Of a DNA stretch of 64,000 bases, positions 55,647 to 64,000 are shown piece after piece (within the stretch, counting starts at the first letter, position 1; each line of letters begins with the position of its first letter). Source of the stretch: Tessaracoccus antarcticus (GTDB taxonomy: Bacteria; Actinomycetota; Actinomycetes; Propionibacteriales; Propionibacteriaceae); assembly GCF_003688855.1 (NCBI RefSeq), contig NZ_REFW01000001.1:806001-870000 (forward strand). The letters run 5' to 3'. A program made the translations under genes and the position numbers. The notes beneath the pieces are model-generated. The model was not told the origin of the DNA and made no database searches. It saw nothing but the letters and a program-made list of their open reading frames with translations.

Positions 55647-57848
55647 TCAGGCGGGCTGCTCGCTACCGTGGAGGCGCTTGTCGAGGATCTCGAGGAGGTC
55701 GATGGCGGCCTCCGGGATGATCGTGCCGGGCGGGTAGATGGCGTCGGCACCATTGGCCCTCAGTTCGGCGAAGTCCTGGCTGGGGATGACACCGCCGACG
55801 ACGATCATGAGGTCCTCGCGGCCGAGCTTGTCCAGCTCTTCACGGAGCGCTGGCACCAGCGTGAGGTGTCCGGCCGCGAGCGAGGAGACACCCACGACGT
55901 GCACGTCGGACTCGACGGCCTGACGGGCCACCTCCTCGGGTGTCTGGAACAGCGGGCCCACGTCAACGTCCATGCCGAGGTCGGCGTAGGCGGTGGAGAT
56001 GACCTTCTGGCCACGGTCGTGACCGTCCTGGCCCATCTTCGCCACGAGGATGCGAGGACGTCGCCCCTCCTTGGCCTCGAACGCCTCAACGAGCGCGCGG
56101 GCCTTGCTGACGGACTCGCTCGATCCGGTCTCCTTGTTGTACACACCTGAGATCGTACGGATCTGGGCGGTGTAGCGTCCGAATTCCTTCTCGAGTGCGT
56201 CGGAGATCTCGCCCAGTGACGCCTTCTCGCGGGCCGCGTCGATGGCCAGCTTGAGCAGGTTGCGCTCCGGGTCGGTGGCATCCGGGTTGCCGGCGGCCCA
56301 CGTGAGCTTCTCGAGGGCGGCCTGCGTCGACTCCTCGTTGCGCTCGGCGCGCAGCTGCTTCAGCTTGGCGATCTGGCCCTCACGCACCGACTTGTTGTTG
56401 ATCTTGAGGACGTCCAGCTCGTCGGGGATGTCCAGGAGGTACTTGTTGACACCGAGCACGGGCTGACGGCCGGAGTCGATGCGCGCCTGCGTGCGGGCCG
56501 CGGCCTCTTCGATGCGCATCTTCGGGATGCCCTGCTCGATGGCCTTGGCCATGCCCCCGGCCTGCTCGACCTCCTGAATGCGCTCCCATGCCTTGCGGGC
56601 CAGTTCCTCGGTGAGCTTCTCGACGTAGGCGGAACCTGCCCACGGGTCGACCGTCTTGGTGGTGCCCGACTCCTGCTGCAGGAACAGCTGGGTGTTGCGG
56701 GCGATCCGGGCGGAGAAGTCCGTCGGCAGGGCGATGGCCTCGTCGAGGGCGTTGGTGTGCAGCGACTGGGTGTGGCCCTGCGTGGCAGCCATGGCCTCGA
56801 TGCAGGTGCGCCCGATGTTGTTGTAGACGTCCTGGGCGGTCAGGGACCAGCCGGAGGTCTGCGAGTGCGTGCGCAGCGACATCGACTTGGGGTTCTTGGG
56901 TCCGAACTCGCGGACGAGGCGCGCCCACAACAGGCGGGCCGCGCGCATCTTGGCGACCTCCATGTAGAAGTTCATGCCGGTGGCCCAGAAGAACGACAGG
57001 CGGGGCGCGAAGGCGTCCACGTTCAGGCCCACCGACTCACCGGCCCGGATGTACTCGAGGCCGTCGGCCAGGGTGTAGGCCATCTCGATGTCGGCCGTCG
57101 CACCGGCCTCCTGCATGTGGTAGCCGGAGATGGAGATCGAGTTGAACCGCGGCATGTGGGCGCTGGTGAACGCGAAGATGTCGGCGATGATCCGCATCGA
57201 TGGCAGCGGCGGGTAGATGTAGGTGTTGCGGACCATGAACTCTTTGAGAATGTCGTTCTGGATGGTCCCGGCCAACTGGTCGTAGCTGACGCCCTGCTCC
57301 TCGGCGGCGACGACGTACATCGCGAGGATCGGCAACACGGCGCCGTTCATCGTCATGGACACCGACATCTGGTCCAGGGGGATGCCGTCGAACAGCTGAC
57401 GCATGTCGAGGATGGAGTCGACGGCCACACCGGCCATGCCGACGTCCCCGGCCACGCGGGGGTGGTCGGAGTCGTAGCCGCGGTGCGTGGCCAGGTCAAA
57501 GGCGATCGACAGGCCCTTCTGGCCGGCGGCCAGGTTGCGGCGGTAGAACGCGTTCGACTCCTCGGCTGTGGAGAAGCCGGCGTACTGCCGGACGGTCCAC
57601 GGCTGGTTCACGTACATGGTGGCGTAGGGGCCACGCAGGAACGGTGCGATGCCGGGGCGGGTGGACGTGAAGTCCAGCCCTTCCAGGTCCTCGTCGCCGA
57701 ACAGCGGCGGCACCAGGATGTGCTCAGGCGTCTGCCAGCCGGCGGTGTGGCCGACCTCGTGGTTGATGCTTTCGAACTGTTCGCGGGCGTCGGCCGGGAT
57801 GCCGGCTCCGTCCAGCGGGACCGATCCGAAACGGGGAATGGTGGTCAC
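55647..57848 (-). CDS. mutB: Methylmalonyl-CoA mutase large (catalytic) subunit
   Basis: 733 residues from GTG 57848, 5 bp after the mutA stop. Very close to the Propionibacterium enzyme: substrate barrel with [40 protein letters not shown] and the C-terminal B12 domain with [12 protein letters not shown], where the cobalt ligand is His610, the same number as in P. shermanii. It interconverts succinyl-CoA and (R)-methylmalonyl-CoA in the propionate pathway. Confidence 0.97.
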   Translation of the reverse strand: MTTIPRFGSVPLDGAGIPADAREQFESINHEVGHTAGWQTPEHILVPPLFGDEDLEGLDFTSTRPGIAPFLRGPYATMYVNQPWTVRQYAGFSTAEESNAFYRRNLAAGQKGLSIAFDLATHRGYDSDHPRVAGDVGMAGVAVDSILDMRQLFDGIPLDQMSVSMTMNGAVLPILAMYVVAAEEQGVSYDQLAGTIQNDILKEFMVRNTYIYPPLPSMRIIADIFAFTSAHMPRFNSISISGYHMQEAGATADIEMAYTLADGLEYIRAGESVGLNVDAFAPRLSFFWATGMNFYMEVAKMRAARLLWARLVREFGPKNPKSMSLRTHSQTSGWSLTAQDVYNNIGRTCIEAMAATQGHTQSLHTNALDEAIALPTDFSARIARNTQLFLQQESGTTKTVDPWAGSAYVEKLTEELARKAWERIQEVEQAGGMAKAIEQGIPKMRIEEAAARTQARIDSGRQPVLGVNKYLLDIPDELDVLKINNKSVREGQIAKLKQLRAERNEESTQAALEKLTWAAGNPDATDPERNLLKLAIDAAREKASLGEISDALEKEFGRYTAQIRTISGVYNKETGSSESVSKARALVEAFEAKEGRRPRILVAKMGQDGHDRGQKVISTAYADLGMDVDVGPLFQTPEEVARQAVESDVHVVGVSSLAAGHLTLVPALREELDKLGREDLMIVVGGVIPSQDFAELRANGADAIYPPGTIIPEAAIDLLEILDKRLHGSEQPA

Positions 57849-57853
57849 GATTC

Positions 57854-59728
57854 TCAGGCCTCCAGCTTGTCGAGGGTTGTGGTCAACAGGTCGACCACGT
57901 CCATGCCGTCGTAGACGTTGCCGGCGATGAGGCCGTCGGTGTCCTCGGAGCCCAATTCCTTGAGCTGACCGGCGAGGCGCACTTCCTGTGCGCCGGCGTC
58001 CCGCAGTGCCTTCGCCACGGCGAAGCCCTGGGAGGCGTACTTCTTGGCCGAGGAACACAGCACCGCGATGCTGGTGCCGCTCTCGGTCAGTTGACGTGCG
58101 AAGTCCTCGGGCGTGGTGCCCTCGGCCAGAACGGTCTCGATGCCGCCCACGTGGTACAGGTTCGAGGTGAAGCCCTCGCGGCCACCGAAGTCGCGCCGGG
58201 CGCCGAGACAGGCGAGCAGCACCTTGGGTGGATTGCCGGCCTCGCGAGCGGCATCGGACCGGTCACGCAGAGCCTCGAAGATGGAGGAGTCGCGCACGGG
58301 CACGAGGCCGTGCAGTTCAGGTGCCTCGGGGCGTGGCTCGCGCTGCGGCAACTCCTCGGAGGGGTTGGGGAACATGGACACGCCGGTGATGGGGAGCTTG
58401 CGGGTGGAGAGGAGTCTGCGACGGGCCTCGTTGAGTTCGTCGAGCTGGGCCTTGACGGTGCCGTCTGCGACGGCGGCGGCGAAACCGGCTTCGTCGAGGG
58501 TGCCGAAGAGCTTCCATGCCTGCTCGCTGAGCTGCCGGGTCATGGATTCGACGTACCAGGAGCCGCCGGCCGGGTCGTTGACCCGCCCCACGTTGGATTC
58601 CTCCGCCAGGAGGATCTGCACGTTGCGCGCGATGCGGCGGCTCAGCTCGTTGGGCAGCCCGATGGCCGAGTCGAGAGGGAGCGTGGTCTGCGTCTCGGCG
58701 CCACCGGCGGACGCGCCGAAGGCTGCGATGGTGGCGCGCAGGACGTTGACGTAGGCGTCGTCGCGTGTGATCTCGCGCAGCGACGTGACGGCATGTTGCA
58801 CGGCGCCGCGCTTGGCGGGTGTGACCTCCAGGACTTCGCCGATGCGCGACCAGAGGAGGCGCAGGGCGCGGAGCCGGGCGATGGTCAGGAACTGGTCCGT
58901 GGTGGCAGACACGCGGAAGAGGATGGAGTCGAACGCCTCATCGACGCTCACGCCGGCGTCGACGAGCGCACGGACGTACTCGACGCCCGTCGCGATCGCG
59001 TACGCAAGCTCGGCGATGTCTCCTGCGCCCGCATTGTGGTAGAGCCCGGCGTCCACGACGATCGGTCGGATGCCGGGGAACGGCTTGGCGATCTTCACGG
59101 CCTCCGCGAGGACGCTGAGGTCAGGAGTGGTGCCGTGGAGGGCCGCGAACCCGATGGGGTCGATGCCGAGGCTGCCGCCCATGGTGGAGTTGTCGGCGTC
59201 GTCCTTGTCGAGTACCTCCAGCACTGCTGTGGCGGCGGCCAATTGATCGGTGCGGCTCGAGACGTGGATGGGGGCGAGATCCAGGAGAACCCCGGTGAGG
59301 ACCGTGGGGACATCGGCCAGGGCGATGGCGTCCGGGTCGACGCGAAGCCACACGGAGGTGGCTCCTTGCTCGAGGTCGCTCAGTATCGCCCGCCGTGTGG
59401 CGTCGGCGTCAGGAGTTTCGTGCAGGGGTGCGACGTGCCAGGCATCCATCTCGCCGGTACGGACCGTGGTGCCGCGGGTGAAGGGGACGATGCCGGGGAA
59501 CCCGAGCTCATCGACGCCATCCTCGGCGGTGTACAGGGGCTTGATGGTGATGCCGTCGACCGTGTGGCTCGTGAGGCGCTTGTACGCCTGCTCGATGGTG
59601 AGTTCTTTGCCCTCTGGCCGCTTGCGGTTGAGGACCTTCAACACCTCCTTTTCCCAGTCGGCTTGCGTGGGGGTGGTGAAGTCTGCAGCCAAAGTGATCT
59701 CGGCCGCACTGGTCGCTTCTGCGCTCAT
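57854..59728 (-). CDS. mutA: Methylmalonyl-CoA mutase small subunit
   Basis: 624 residues from ATG 59728. Homologous to MutB over the barrel ([77 protein letters not shown]) but the C-terminal domain lacks the DxHxxG cobalamin motif, as expected for the structural subunit of the heterodimer. Upstream frame extension to 59764 is less likely. Confidence 0.96.
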   Translation of the reverse strand: MSAEATSAAEITLAADFTTPTQADWEKEVLKVLNRKRPEGKELTIEQAYKRLTSHTVDGITIKPLYTAEDGVDELGFPGIVPFTRGTTVRTGEMDAWHVAPLHETPDADATRRAILSDLEQGATSVWLRVDPDAIALADVPTVLTGVLLDLAPIHVSSRTDQLAAATAVLEVLDKDDADNSTMGGSLGIDPIGFAALHGTTPDLSVLAEAVKIAKPFPGIRPIVVDAGLYHNAGAGDIAELAYAIATGVEYVRALVDAGVSVDEAFDSILFRVSATTDQFLTIARLRALRLLWSRIGEVLEVTPAKRGAVQHAVTSLREITRDDAYVNVLRATIAAFGASAGGAETQTTLPLDSAIGLPNELSRRIARNVQILLAEESNVGRVNDPAGGSWYVESMTRQLSEQAWKLFGTLDEAGFAAAVADGTVKAQLDELNEARRRLLSTRKLPITGVSMFPNPSEELPQREPRPEAPELHGLVPVRDSSIFEALRDRSDAAREAGNPPKVLLACLGARRDFGGREGFTSNLYHVGGIETVLAEGTTPEDFARQLTESGTSIAVLCSSAKKYASQGFAVAKALRDAGAQEVRLAGQLKELGSEDTDGLIAGNVYDGMDVVDLLTTTLDKLEA

Positions 59729-59820
59729 CGGTCTCCGTCCAGAAATTGATGTCAACCCGCTCACAAACCCTAGCCCAGCGGTCTGGGCTGATGAGGGGAG
59801 GGGTCGATTCCCGGTGAGCG

Positions 59821-60255
59821 TCAGGTCAGGGGGTCGATGGACGGCGCCTTCCCTGTCTGCTCCGTCAGTTCGGTCAACCGCCTGTTGACTTCCTCCAGCA
59901 CCGTGGCTGTTTCAGCGTTGAGCGCGGCCATGGCCTTCTTGCGGGTCTTCCCCTCGTTGGCGTTCCACGCCAGTTCTCCGCGCACGCGCAAGGCCGTGGC
60001 CTTGCGTCGCCATTCGTCGGGCTCGGTGAGCTCGGGGAAGTTCTCGGCCACCGCGTCCGCGCACGTCTCGATGGCCTTGATACGACCGTCGAACCTCAGC
60101 TTCGGGTTGTCCGAATTGGTGGCCGATTTGATCTTGTCGATGGTGGAGTTGAGGCCATCGGAGAGTTGAGGGTTGTCCTTCAGCACCGTGAGGAGGGTTG
60201 CCGTGGCGGCAACTATGCCGCCGGCGGCCTTGACGATTGTTCCTACCTTGCCCAT
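59821..60255 (-). CDS. Uncharacterised helical protein
   Basis: 144 residues, not recognised. A hydrophobic N-terminal helix (VGTIVKAAGGIVAATATLLTVL) is followed by charged helices, ending in a likely coiled coil (NAETATVLEEVNRRLTELTEQTG). There is no ribosome site; TACCAT 7 bp before ATG 60255 suggests a leaderless start. ATG 60264 is the alternative. Confidence 0.65.
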   Translation of the reverse strand: MGKVGTIVKAAGGIVAATATLLTVLKDNPQLSDGLNSTIDKIKSATNSDNPKLRFDGRIKAIETCADAVAENFPELTEPDEWRRKATALRVRGELAWNANEGKTRKKAMAALNAETATVLEEVNRRLTELTEQTGKAPSIDPLT

Positions 60256-60307
60256 GTGGACCATGGTAGGCGGCCGCCGGGTCCCTTCCCCCCGAAAGGG
60301 TGGCAGC

Positions 60308-60649
60308 TCAGTGGGGAAGGTCGGCGATCGCCCGTTCCCACCGCACACCCAGTTCCAGCAGGTCGGCCCGGTGGCGCTCGATCCGGCAGCCTCGTCCGTT
60401 GGTCTTCAGCGACACCCCCTCGGCCTCCCAGTGGGGGAGGGCTTCCGGGAGCAGGGGAGCAGGGAGTTCTCCCTGGCTGTTGGTCACGCGCCACCAGGCG
60501 ACTCCGGATCCCCAGCGCCCCAGAACGTTCCCGACGTGGCGTGGACCCACACCGACGAGACCGGCGATGTCGCCGTACGACACGATCCGGCCCTGCGGCA
60601 CCTGCTCCACGGCGCGCAGGATCCGCTCGACCAGCGCATCGTCCGCCAC
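60308..60649 (-). CDS. Alkyltransferase-like (ATL) DNA-binding protein
   Basis: About 113 residues from GTG 60649. A MGMT-type winged-helix DNA-binding domain: QVPQGRIVSYGDIAGLVGVGPRHVGNVLGRWGSGVAWWRVTNSQGE. The acceptor Cys motif PCHR is replaced (VAWWRV), so it can recognise but not repair O6-alkylguanine; ATL proteins hand such lesions to nucleotide excision repair. It follows the phosphatase gene by 19 bp. Confidence 0.85.
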   Translation of the reverse strand: MADDALVERILRAVEQVPQGRIVSYGDIAGLVGVGPRHVGNVLGRWGSGVAWWRVTNSQGELPAPLLPEALPHWEAEGVSLKTNGRGCRIERHRADLLELGVRWERAIADLPH

Positions 60650-60668
60650 GTTGCCGGCCAGCCCCGGC

Positions 60669-61277
60669 TCAGGCGGTGTGTGTTGGGGCGGTGAGGTCCT
60701 GCTGGCCCCAACGCTCCACACGCCAGCCCCCAGCCGTCGAGCCGTTCAGGATGATCCACTCGGTGTTGTGCAGTGGCCCGGAGGTGTGGCCAGCCACGGA
60801 CGGGTCCTGTGCCAGCGCCCACACTCGCAGCGCCGCTCCGTGACTGATGACGGCGACGCGTTCGTGGCCCTGCGCCTCGATGGTGGCGATGGCCGCGTCG
60901 AAGCGGGACATGAACTCCCGGGCGCTCTCGCCGTCCTGCAGTTTTGCGTCCAGGTTCTCCGGCGACCACGACTCGAGCATCCCGACGTAGGCCCTCCAGT
61001 CAGGGCTCATTTCCTCCACACCAGCGGCAATCTCGTGCACGCCCGTGATGACGGTGGCCTCCAGGCCGCGTCGCTCCGCCAGTGGTTGTGCCGTCTGCTG
61101 GGCGCGCGTGAGCGTGGAGACGAACAGGGCGTCGATGTCCTCGTGGGCGATGGCCTCGGCCAAGTCGTGCGCCTGCCGCAGTCCGTTCTGCGTGAGGGGT
61201 GCGCCGGGGTGGGCCGTGTCCAGGAGGCGGTCGACGTTGGACTGGGTTTCGCCGTGGCGGATCAGAATCAGACGCAT
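60669..61277 (-). CDS. Histidine phosphatase (phosphoglycerate mutase-like)
   Basis: 202 residues. Branch 1 histidine phosphatase: the RHG motif LILIRHGETQSN with the phosphorylated His, the Arg in TLTRAQQTA, and the second His in VAVISHGAALRVW. Substrate unknown; members act on sugar phosphates, cobalamin precursors or other small phosphates. Divergent from the sugar ABC operon. Confidence 0.88.
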   Translation of the reverse strand: MRLILIRHGETQSNVDRLLDTAHPGAPLTQNGLRQAHDLAEAIAHEDIDALFVSTLTRAQQTAQPLAERRGLEATVITGVHEIAAGVEEMSPDWRAYVGMLESWSPENLDAKLQDGESAREFMSRFDAAIATIEAQGHERVAVISHGAALRVWALAQDPSVAGHTSGPLHNTEWIILNGSTAGGWRVERWGQQDLTAPTHTA

Positions 61278-61356
61278 GGATCCAGCCTAGCCATCCCGAT
61301 GAGGGGAATGGAACACGGCCGTGGGGGAGGCGCTGGGTAACGAATGGGCAACGATG

Positions 61357-61370
61357 AGAGAGCGCTCTCT
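61357..61370 (+). promoter_or_regulatory. LacI-type operator O1
   Basis: A perfect 14-bp palindrome AGAGAGCGCTCTCT whose last base is the first base of the -35 box. The form resembles CebR/LacI-family sites of actinobacteria (GGGAGCGCTCCC). Confidence 0.8.
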
Positions 61371-61398
61371 TGACGCTGCTATCTTTTCGGGTTACGGT
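61370..61398 (+). promoter_or_regulatory. Promoter of the second sugar ABC operon
   Basis: -35 TTGACG (61370-61375), a 17-bp spacer and -10 TACGGT (61393-61398). Operators lie directly on both sides. Confidence 0.75.
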
Positions 61399-61408
61399 CC
61401 TAACACCT

Positions 61409-61424
61409 GAGAGAGCGCTCTCTC
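61409..61424 (+). promoter_or_regulatory. LacI-type operator O2
   Basis: A perfect 16-bp palindrome GAGAGAGCGCTCTCTC just after the predicted transcript start. Its centre is 53 bp from that of O1, about five helical turns, which would suit co-operative binding or a small loop. The regulator gene is not in the window. Confidence 0.82.
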
Positions 61425-61452
61425 GCATGGACACCACCACAAGGGAGTGATT

Positions 61453-62802
61453 GTGAAAATTCGCCGAACCAGAACGGCCGCGACCATCGCCGCCGCCGCT
61501 GCATGTGCACTCGTCCTCAGCTCGTGCTCGTCCGGAGCCACGCCATCGGACACGCCCACCGGCGACACCGCCACCACGGGGGCCGCCCCCATGGAAGACG
61601 TCACGCTGACCGTGACCACGTTTGGCACCATGGGACTTGACGAGCTGTACAAGCAGTATGAGACCGACAACCCGAACATCACCATCAACGCCACCAACAT
61701 CGACACCGGTGGCAACGCGCTCATCGACTGGCAGACCAAGCAGGCCGCCGGCGCAGGCCTGCCCGACGTGCAGGCCGTCGAGGAGGGCTGGCTCAGCAAG
61801 GTGATGCAGGTCAGCGACTCGTTCACCGACCTGCGAGACCATGGCGCCAACGACATCAAGGACCGCTGGGTCCCGTGGAAGGTCGACCAGGCCACCGACG
61901 CTGACAGCCGCATCATCGGCTACGGCACCGACATCGGCCCGCAGGGCATCTGCTTCAACGGCACCCTCCTGAAGGAGGCCGGTCTGGCCGAGGACCGCGA
62001 GGGCTTCGCCGCCCTGCTCGGCGGCGAGAATGCCACGTGGGAGAAATTCTTCGAGGTGGGCCGCCAGTACAAGGAGAAGACAGGGAAGGCCTGGTATGAC
62101 CAGTCCGGCTTCCTGTGGAACTCCATGGTGAACCAGCTCCCCGAGGGCTACTACAAGGCCGACGGCACGCTCAACGTCAAGGACAACCAGGCCCTCAAGG
62201 ACAACTGGCTCCTGCTGGCTGACGCAGCCAAGGACGGCCTCTCCAGCAACCAGTCCCAGTGGGACTGGGGTGGAGGCAAGGCATTCGTTGATGGTTCCTT
62301 CGCCACGTTCGTCTGCCCGGCCTGGATGCTGGGGATCGTCAAGGGGCAGGTTGAGGCCGGAGGCGGCGACGCCACCTCGGGCTGGGACTTCGCCGACGTC
62401 TACCCGGGTGGCGCAGCCAACTGGGGTGGGACGTTCCTGACGGTGCCCACCACCTCCAAGCACCCGGAGGAAGCCGCCAAGCTCGCCGCATGGCTGTCCG
62501 ACACCCCGCAGGAGGTTGCAGCGTTCCAGGCCGCTGGCACGTTCCCGAGCGTCCTCGACGCACAATCCGATCCGGGCGTCACCGGTGCCAACGAGTTGTC
62601 GAAGTTCTTCAACGACTCCCCACTCGGCGAGATCCTCGGCAAGCGTGCCCAGGGTGTGGAGGCCCAGTACAAGGGCGTCGATGACTCCGTGATCCAGGAG
62701 CAGGTCTTCGGCCCCAGCATCCAGGAGCTCGACTCCGGCAAGGCTGATGGCCCCACGTCATGGGACAACGCCATGAAGCTGCTCGACACCGTCGTCAGCT
62801 GA
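61453..62802 (+). CDS. Sugar-binding lipoprotein of second ABC importer
   Basis: 449 residues from GTG 61453, 5 bp after AAGGGAG. A Sec-type lipoprotein signal (RRTRTAATIAAAAACALVLSSC), a Thr/Ala linker, then the family 1 binding fold (TLTVTTFGTMGLDELYKQYE, AGLPDVQAVEEGWLSKV, GIPYGTD-like IIGYGTDIGPQGICFN, SFATFVCPAWMLG). It captures a sugar outside the membrane. The palindromes resemble those of beta-glucoside regulators, so cellobiose-like sugars are a possibility. Confidence 0.92.
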   Translation: MKIRRTRTAATIAAAAACALVLSSCSSGATPSDTPTGDTATTGAAPMEDVTLTVTTFGTMGLDELYKQYETDNPNITINATNIDTGGNALIDWQTKQAAGAGLPDVQAVEEGWLSKVMQVSDSFTDLRDHGANDIKDRWVPWKVDQATDADSRIIGYGTDIGPQGICFNGTLLKEAGLAEDREGFAALLGGENATWEKFFEVGRQYKEKTGKAWYDQSGFLWNSMVNQLPEGYYKADGTLNVKDNQALKDNWLLLADAAKDGLSSNQSQWDWGGGKAFVDGSFATFVCPAWMLGIVKGQVEAGGGDATSGWDFADVYPGGAANWGGTFLTVPTTSKHPEEAAKLAAWLSDTPQEVAAFQAAGTFPSVLDAQSDPGVTGANELSKFFNDSPLGEILGKRAQGVEAQYKGVDDSVIQEQVFGPSIQELDSGKADGPTSWDNAMKLLDTVVS

Positions 62803-62826
62803 TCCCCACCTGATATCCGACCAGTG

Positions 62827-62857
62827 GCGGCGGGCCTCCAGCACAGAGGCCCGCCGC
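62827..62857 (+). ncRNA. Stem-loop between binding-protein and permease genes
   Basis: GCGGCGGGCCTC and GAGGCCCGCCGC form a perfect 12-bp stem with a 7-base loop, 25 bp after the binding-protein stop. Such hairpins in ABC operons protect the upstream mRNA or partly stop transcription, so that more binding protein than permease is made. It is an mRNA element, not a separate RNA gene. Confidence 0.65.
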
Positions 62858-62886
62858 TCCCGGTCCACCACCGAGGAAGGATCGGC

Positions 62887-63876
62887 ATGCACGTGTCCAC
62901 CGTTGAGCGGAGTCGCCCGAGGCAGCCGCTGACCCGCCGCCAGCGCCTGAGTCGCGCCGACGTGCGTTATTCGCCCTACCTGTACGTTGCCCCGTTCTTC
63001 GTGCTGTTCGCACTCGTGGGACTGTTCCCGCTGCTCTACACCTTCGTCGTCTCGCTGAACGACTGGAACCTGCTGACCGGTCCGGGTGAGTGGGTGGGCC
63101 TGGCGAACTTCCAGCGTGAACTTACCGACCCGCTGTTCTGGAACTCGATCTTCAACACCTTCAGCATCTTCCTGCTGTCCTCGATCCCGCAGTTGATCGC
63201 CGCAGTCGCGATCGCCGCCGTCCTCGACACCAACCTGCGCGCCAAATCGTTCTGGCGCCTCTCGATCATCGTCCCCTACGTCGTCACCCCCGTCGCGGTG
63301 GCACTCATCTTCAGCAACGTGTTCGGCGAGAAGTATGGCCTTGTCAACAATGCGCTCCAGTACTTCGGAGCCGACCCCATCATGTGGAAGACCGAGACAC
63401 TGCCCAGCCATCTGGCCATTGCGAGCATGGTCAACTGGCGGTGGACCGGCTACAACGCGTTGATCCTGCTCGCCGCCATGCAGGCGGTGCCGCGAGACCT
63501 CTACGAGTCGGCAGCCATCGACGGTGCGGGCGCGGTCCGCCGGTTCCGGTCCATCACCATCCCGAGCATCCGCCCCACGATGATCTTCGTGATCATCACC
63601 GCCACCATCGGTGGTTTGCAGATCTTCACCGAGCCGAAGCTGTTCAACGCCTCCAGTTCCGTCCCCGGTGGTCCACAACGGCAGTACCAGACCACCGTGC
63701 TGTACCTGTGGGACCTGGCGTTCAACCGGCAACAGTTCGGCCGCGCCGCCGCGGTCGCCTGGATCCTGTTCCTGTTGATCGTGGCCATTGGCCTCATCAA
63801 CTTCCAGATTTCCCGCACCATCTCCACGTCCGCCACGAAGAAATCGCGACAGACGAAGCGAAAGGCAGTGGCATGA
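62887..63876 (+). CDS. Sugar ABC permease, first subunit (MalF-type)
   Basis: 329 residues from ATG 62887 (AAGGA upstream). Basic N-terminus, six membrane helices starting YLYVAPFFVLFALVGLFPLLYTFVVSL, and the EAA loop YESAAIDGAGAVRRFRSITIPSIRPT. CUT1 family; a basic C-terminal tail. Overlaps the next permease gene by 4 bp. Confidence 0.93.
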   Translation: MHVSTVERSRPRQPLTRRQRLSRADVRYSPYLYVAPFFVLFALVGLFPLLYTFVVSLNDWNLLTGPGEWVGLANFQRELTDPLFWNSIFNTFSIFLLSSIPQLIAAVAIAAVLDTNLRAKSFWRLSIIVPYVVTPVAVALIFSNVFGEKYGLVNNALQYFGADPIMWKTETLPSHLAIASMVNWRWTGYNALILLAAMQAVPRDLYESAAIDGAGAVRRFRSITIPSIRPTMIFVIITATIGGLQIFTEPKLFNASSSVPGGPQRQYQTTVLYLWDLAFNRQQFGRAAAVAWILFLLIVAIGLINFQISRTISTSATKKSRQTKRKAVA

Positions 63877-64000
63877 CCGCCATCGTGGACAGCTCCACCC
63901 CCACGCGCACCGTGACCGGTCCGCGGCGCACGCGTGGCGCCGGCGTCGAGGCGCGCCCCGCGTGGTTCATCTACGCCCTGCTGGGGGCGTTGCTGGTGGG
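63873..64000 (+). CDS. Sugar ABC permease, second subunit (cut by window end)
   Basis: ATG 63873 overlaps the previous stop (ATGA). Only 42 residues are in the window: a Thr/Arg-rich cytoplasmic lead and the start of the first helix (AWFIYALLGALLV). Called a MalG-type subunit from its position. Confidence 0.8.
   Translation, partial: MTAIVDSSTPTRTVTGPRRTRGAGVEARPAWFIYALLGALLV

Overview
The window is high-GC DNA from a bacterium of the phylum Actinomycetota, most likely a member of the Propionibacteriaceae (the Tessaracoccus/Propionibacterium side of the family). The reasons are the B12-dependent methylmalonyl-CoA mutase pair mutA-mutB with a separate meaB, the crgA-DUF881-glutamine amidotransferase-pknB-pbpA-rodA-pstP-fhaB-fhaA block in the order known from Mycobacterium, Tat-type lipoproteins, many GTG starts and several apparently leaderless genes. 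The genus is an inference.

1-6 kb: the N-terminal part of a K+/H+ antiporter (cut by the window edge), then a TetR gene and two overlapping genes for a heterodimeric ABC exporter, transcribed leftwards from a promoter whose spacer is a perfect inverted repeat. 6-19 kb: a sugar island. A LacI regulator lies divergent from ebgA-ebgC-APC permease, and facing this is a leftward EamA exporter-ABC importer-glycosidase run. The promoters at the two outer ends carry the same 20-bp LacI-type operator, in opposite orientation, so one regulator probably controls both arms, which converge on a hairpin at 13.2 kb. 19-23 kb: lysS, tal and a VanW gene.

23.1-29.4 kb: the most unusual part, a compact three-gene operon (DUF6361 protein, two-HKD phospholipase D-like protein, about 1080-residue SF2 helicase with a DEFQ box) with no housekeeping role that I recognise; it looks like a candidate anti-phage or DNA-restriction system. 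It is followed by a family 5 uracil-DNA glycosylase, a DUF1707 membrane protein, a DUF222-HNH protein and a NERD nuclease-helicase. 34-41 kb: a polyol PTS operon, mannitol-type EIICB and EIIA, a zinc alcohol dehydrogenase, a DeoR regulator, a 1-phosphofructokinase that runs in frame into HPr, and enzyme I.

41-51 kb: the cell-wall and division signalling cluster. 51-60 kb: meaB and mutAB, separated by small accessory genes that include a four-gene cassette resembling type VII (ESX-like) secreted substrates, one of them with a frameshift. 60-64 kb: an alkyltransferase-like protein, a histidine phosphatase and the start of a second sugar ABC operon (solute-binding protein and two permeases, the last cut by the window end) controlled by two palindromic operators that flank its promoter. 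No tRNA, rRNA, CRISPR array or insertion sequence was seen.
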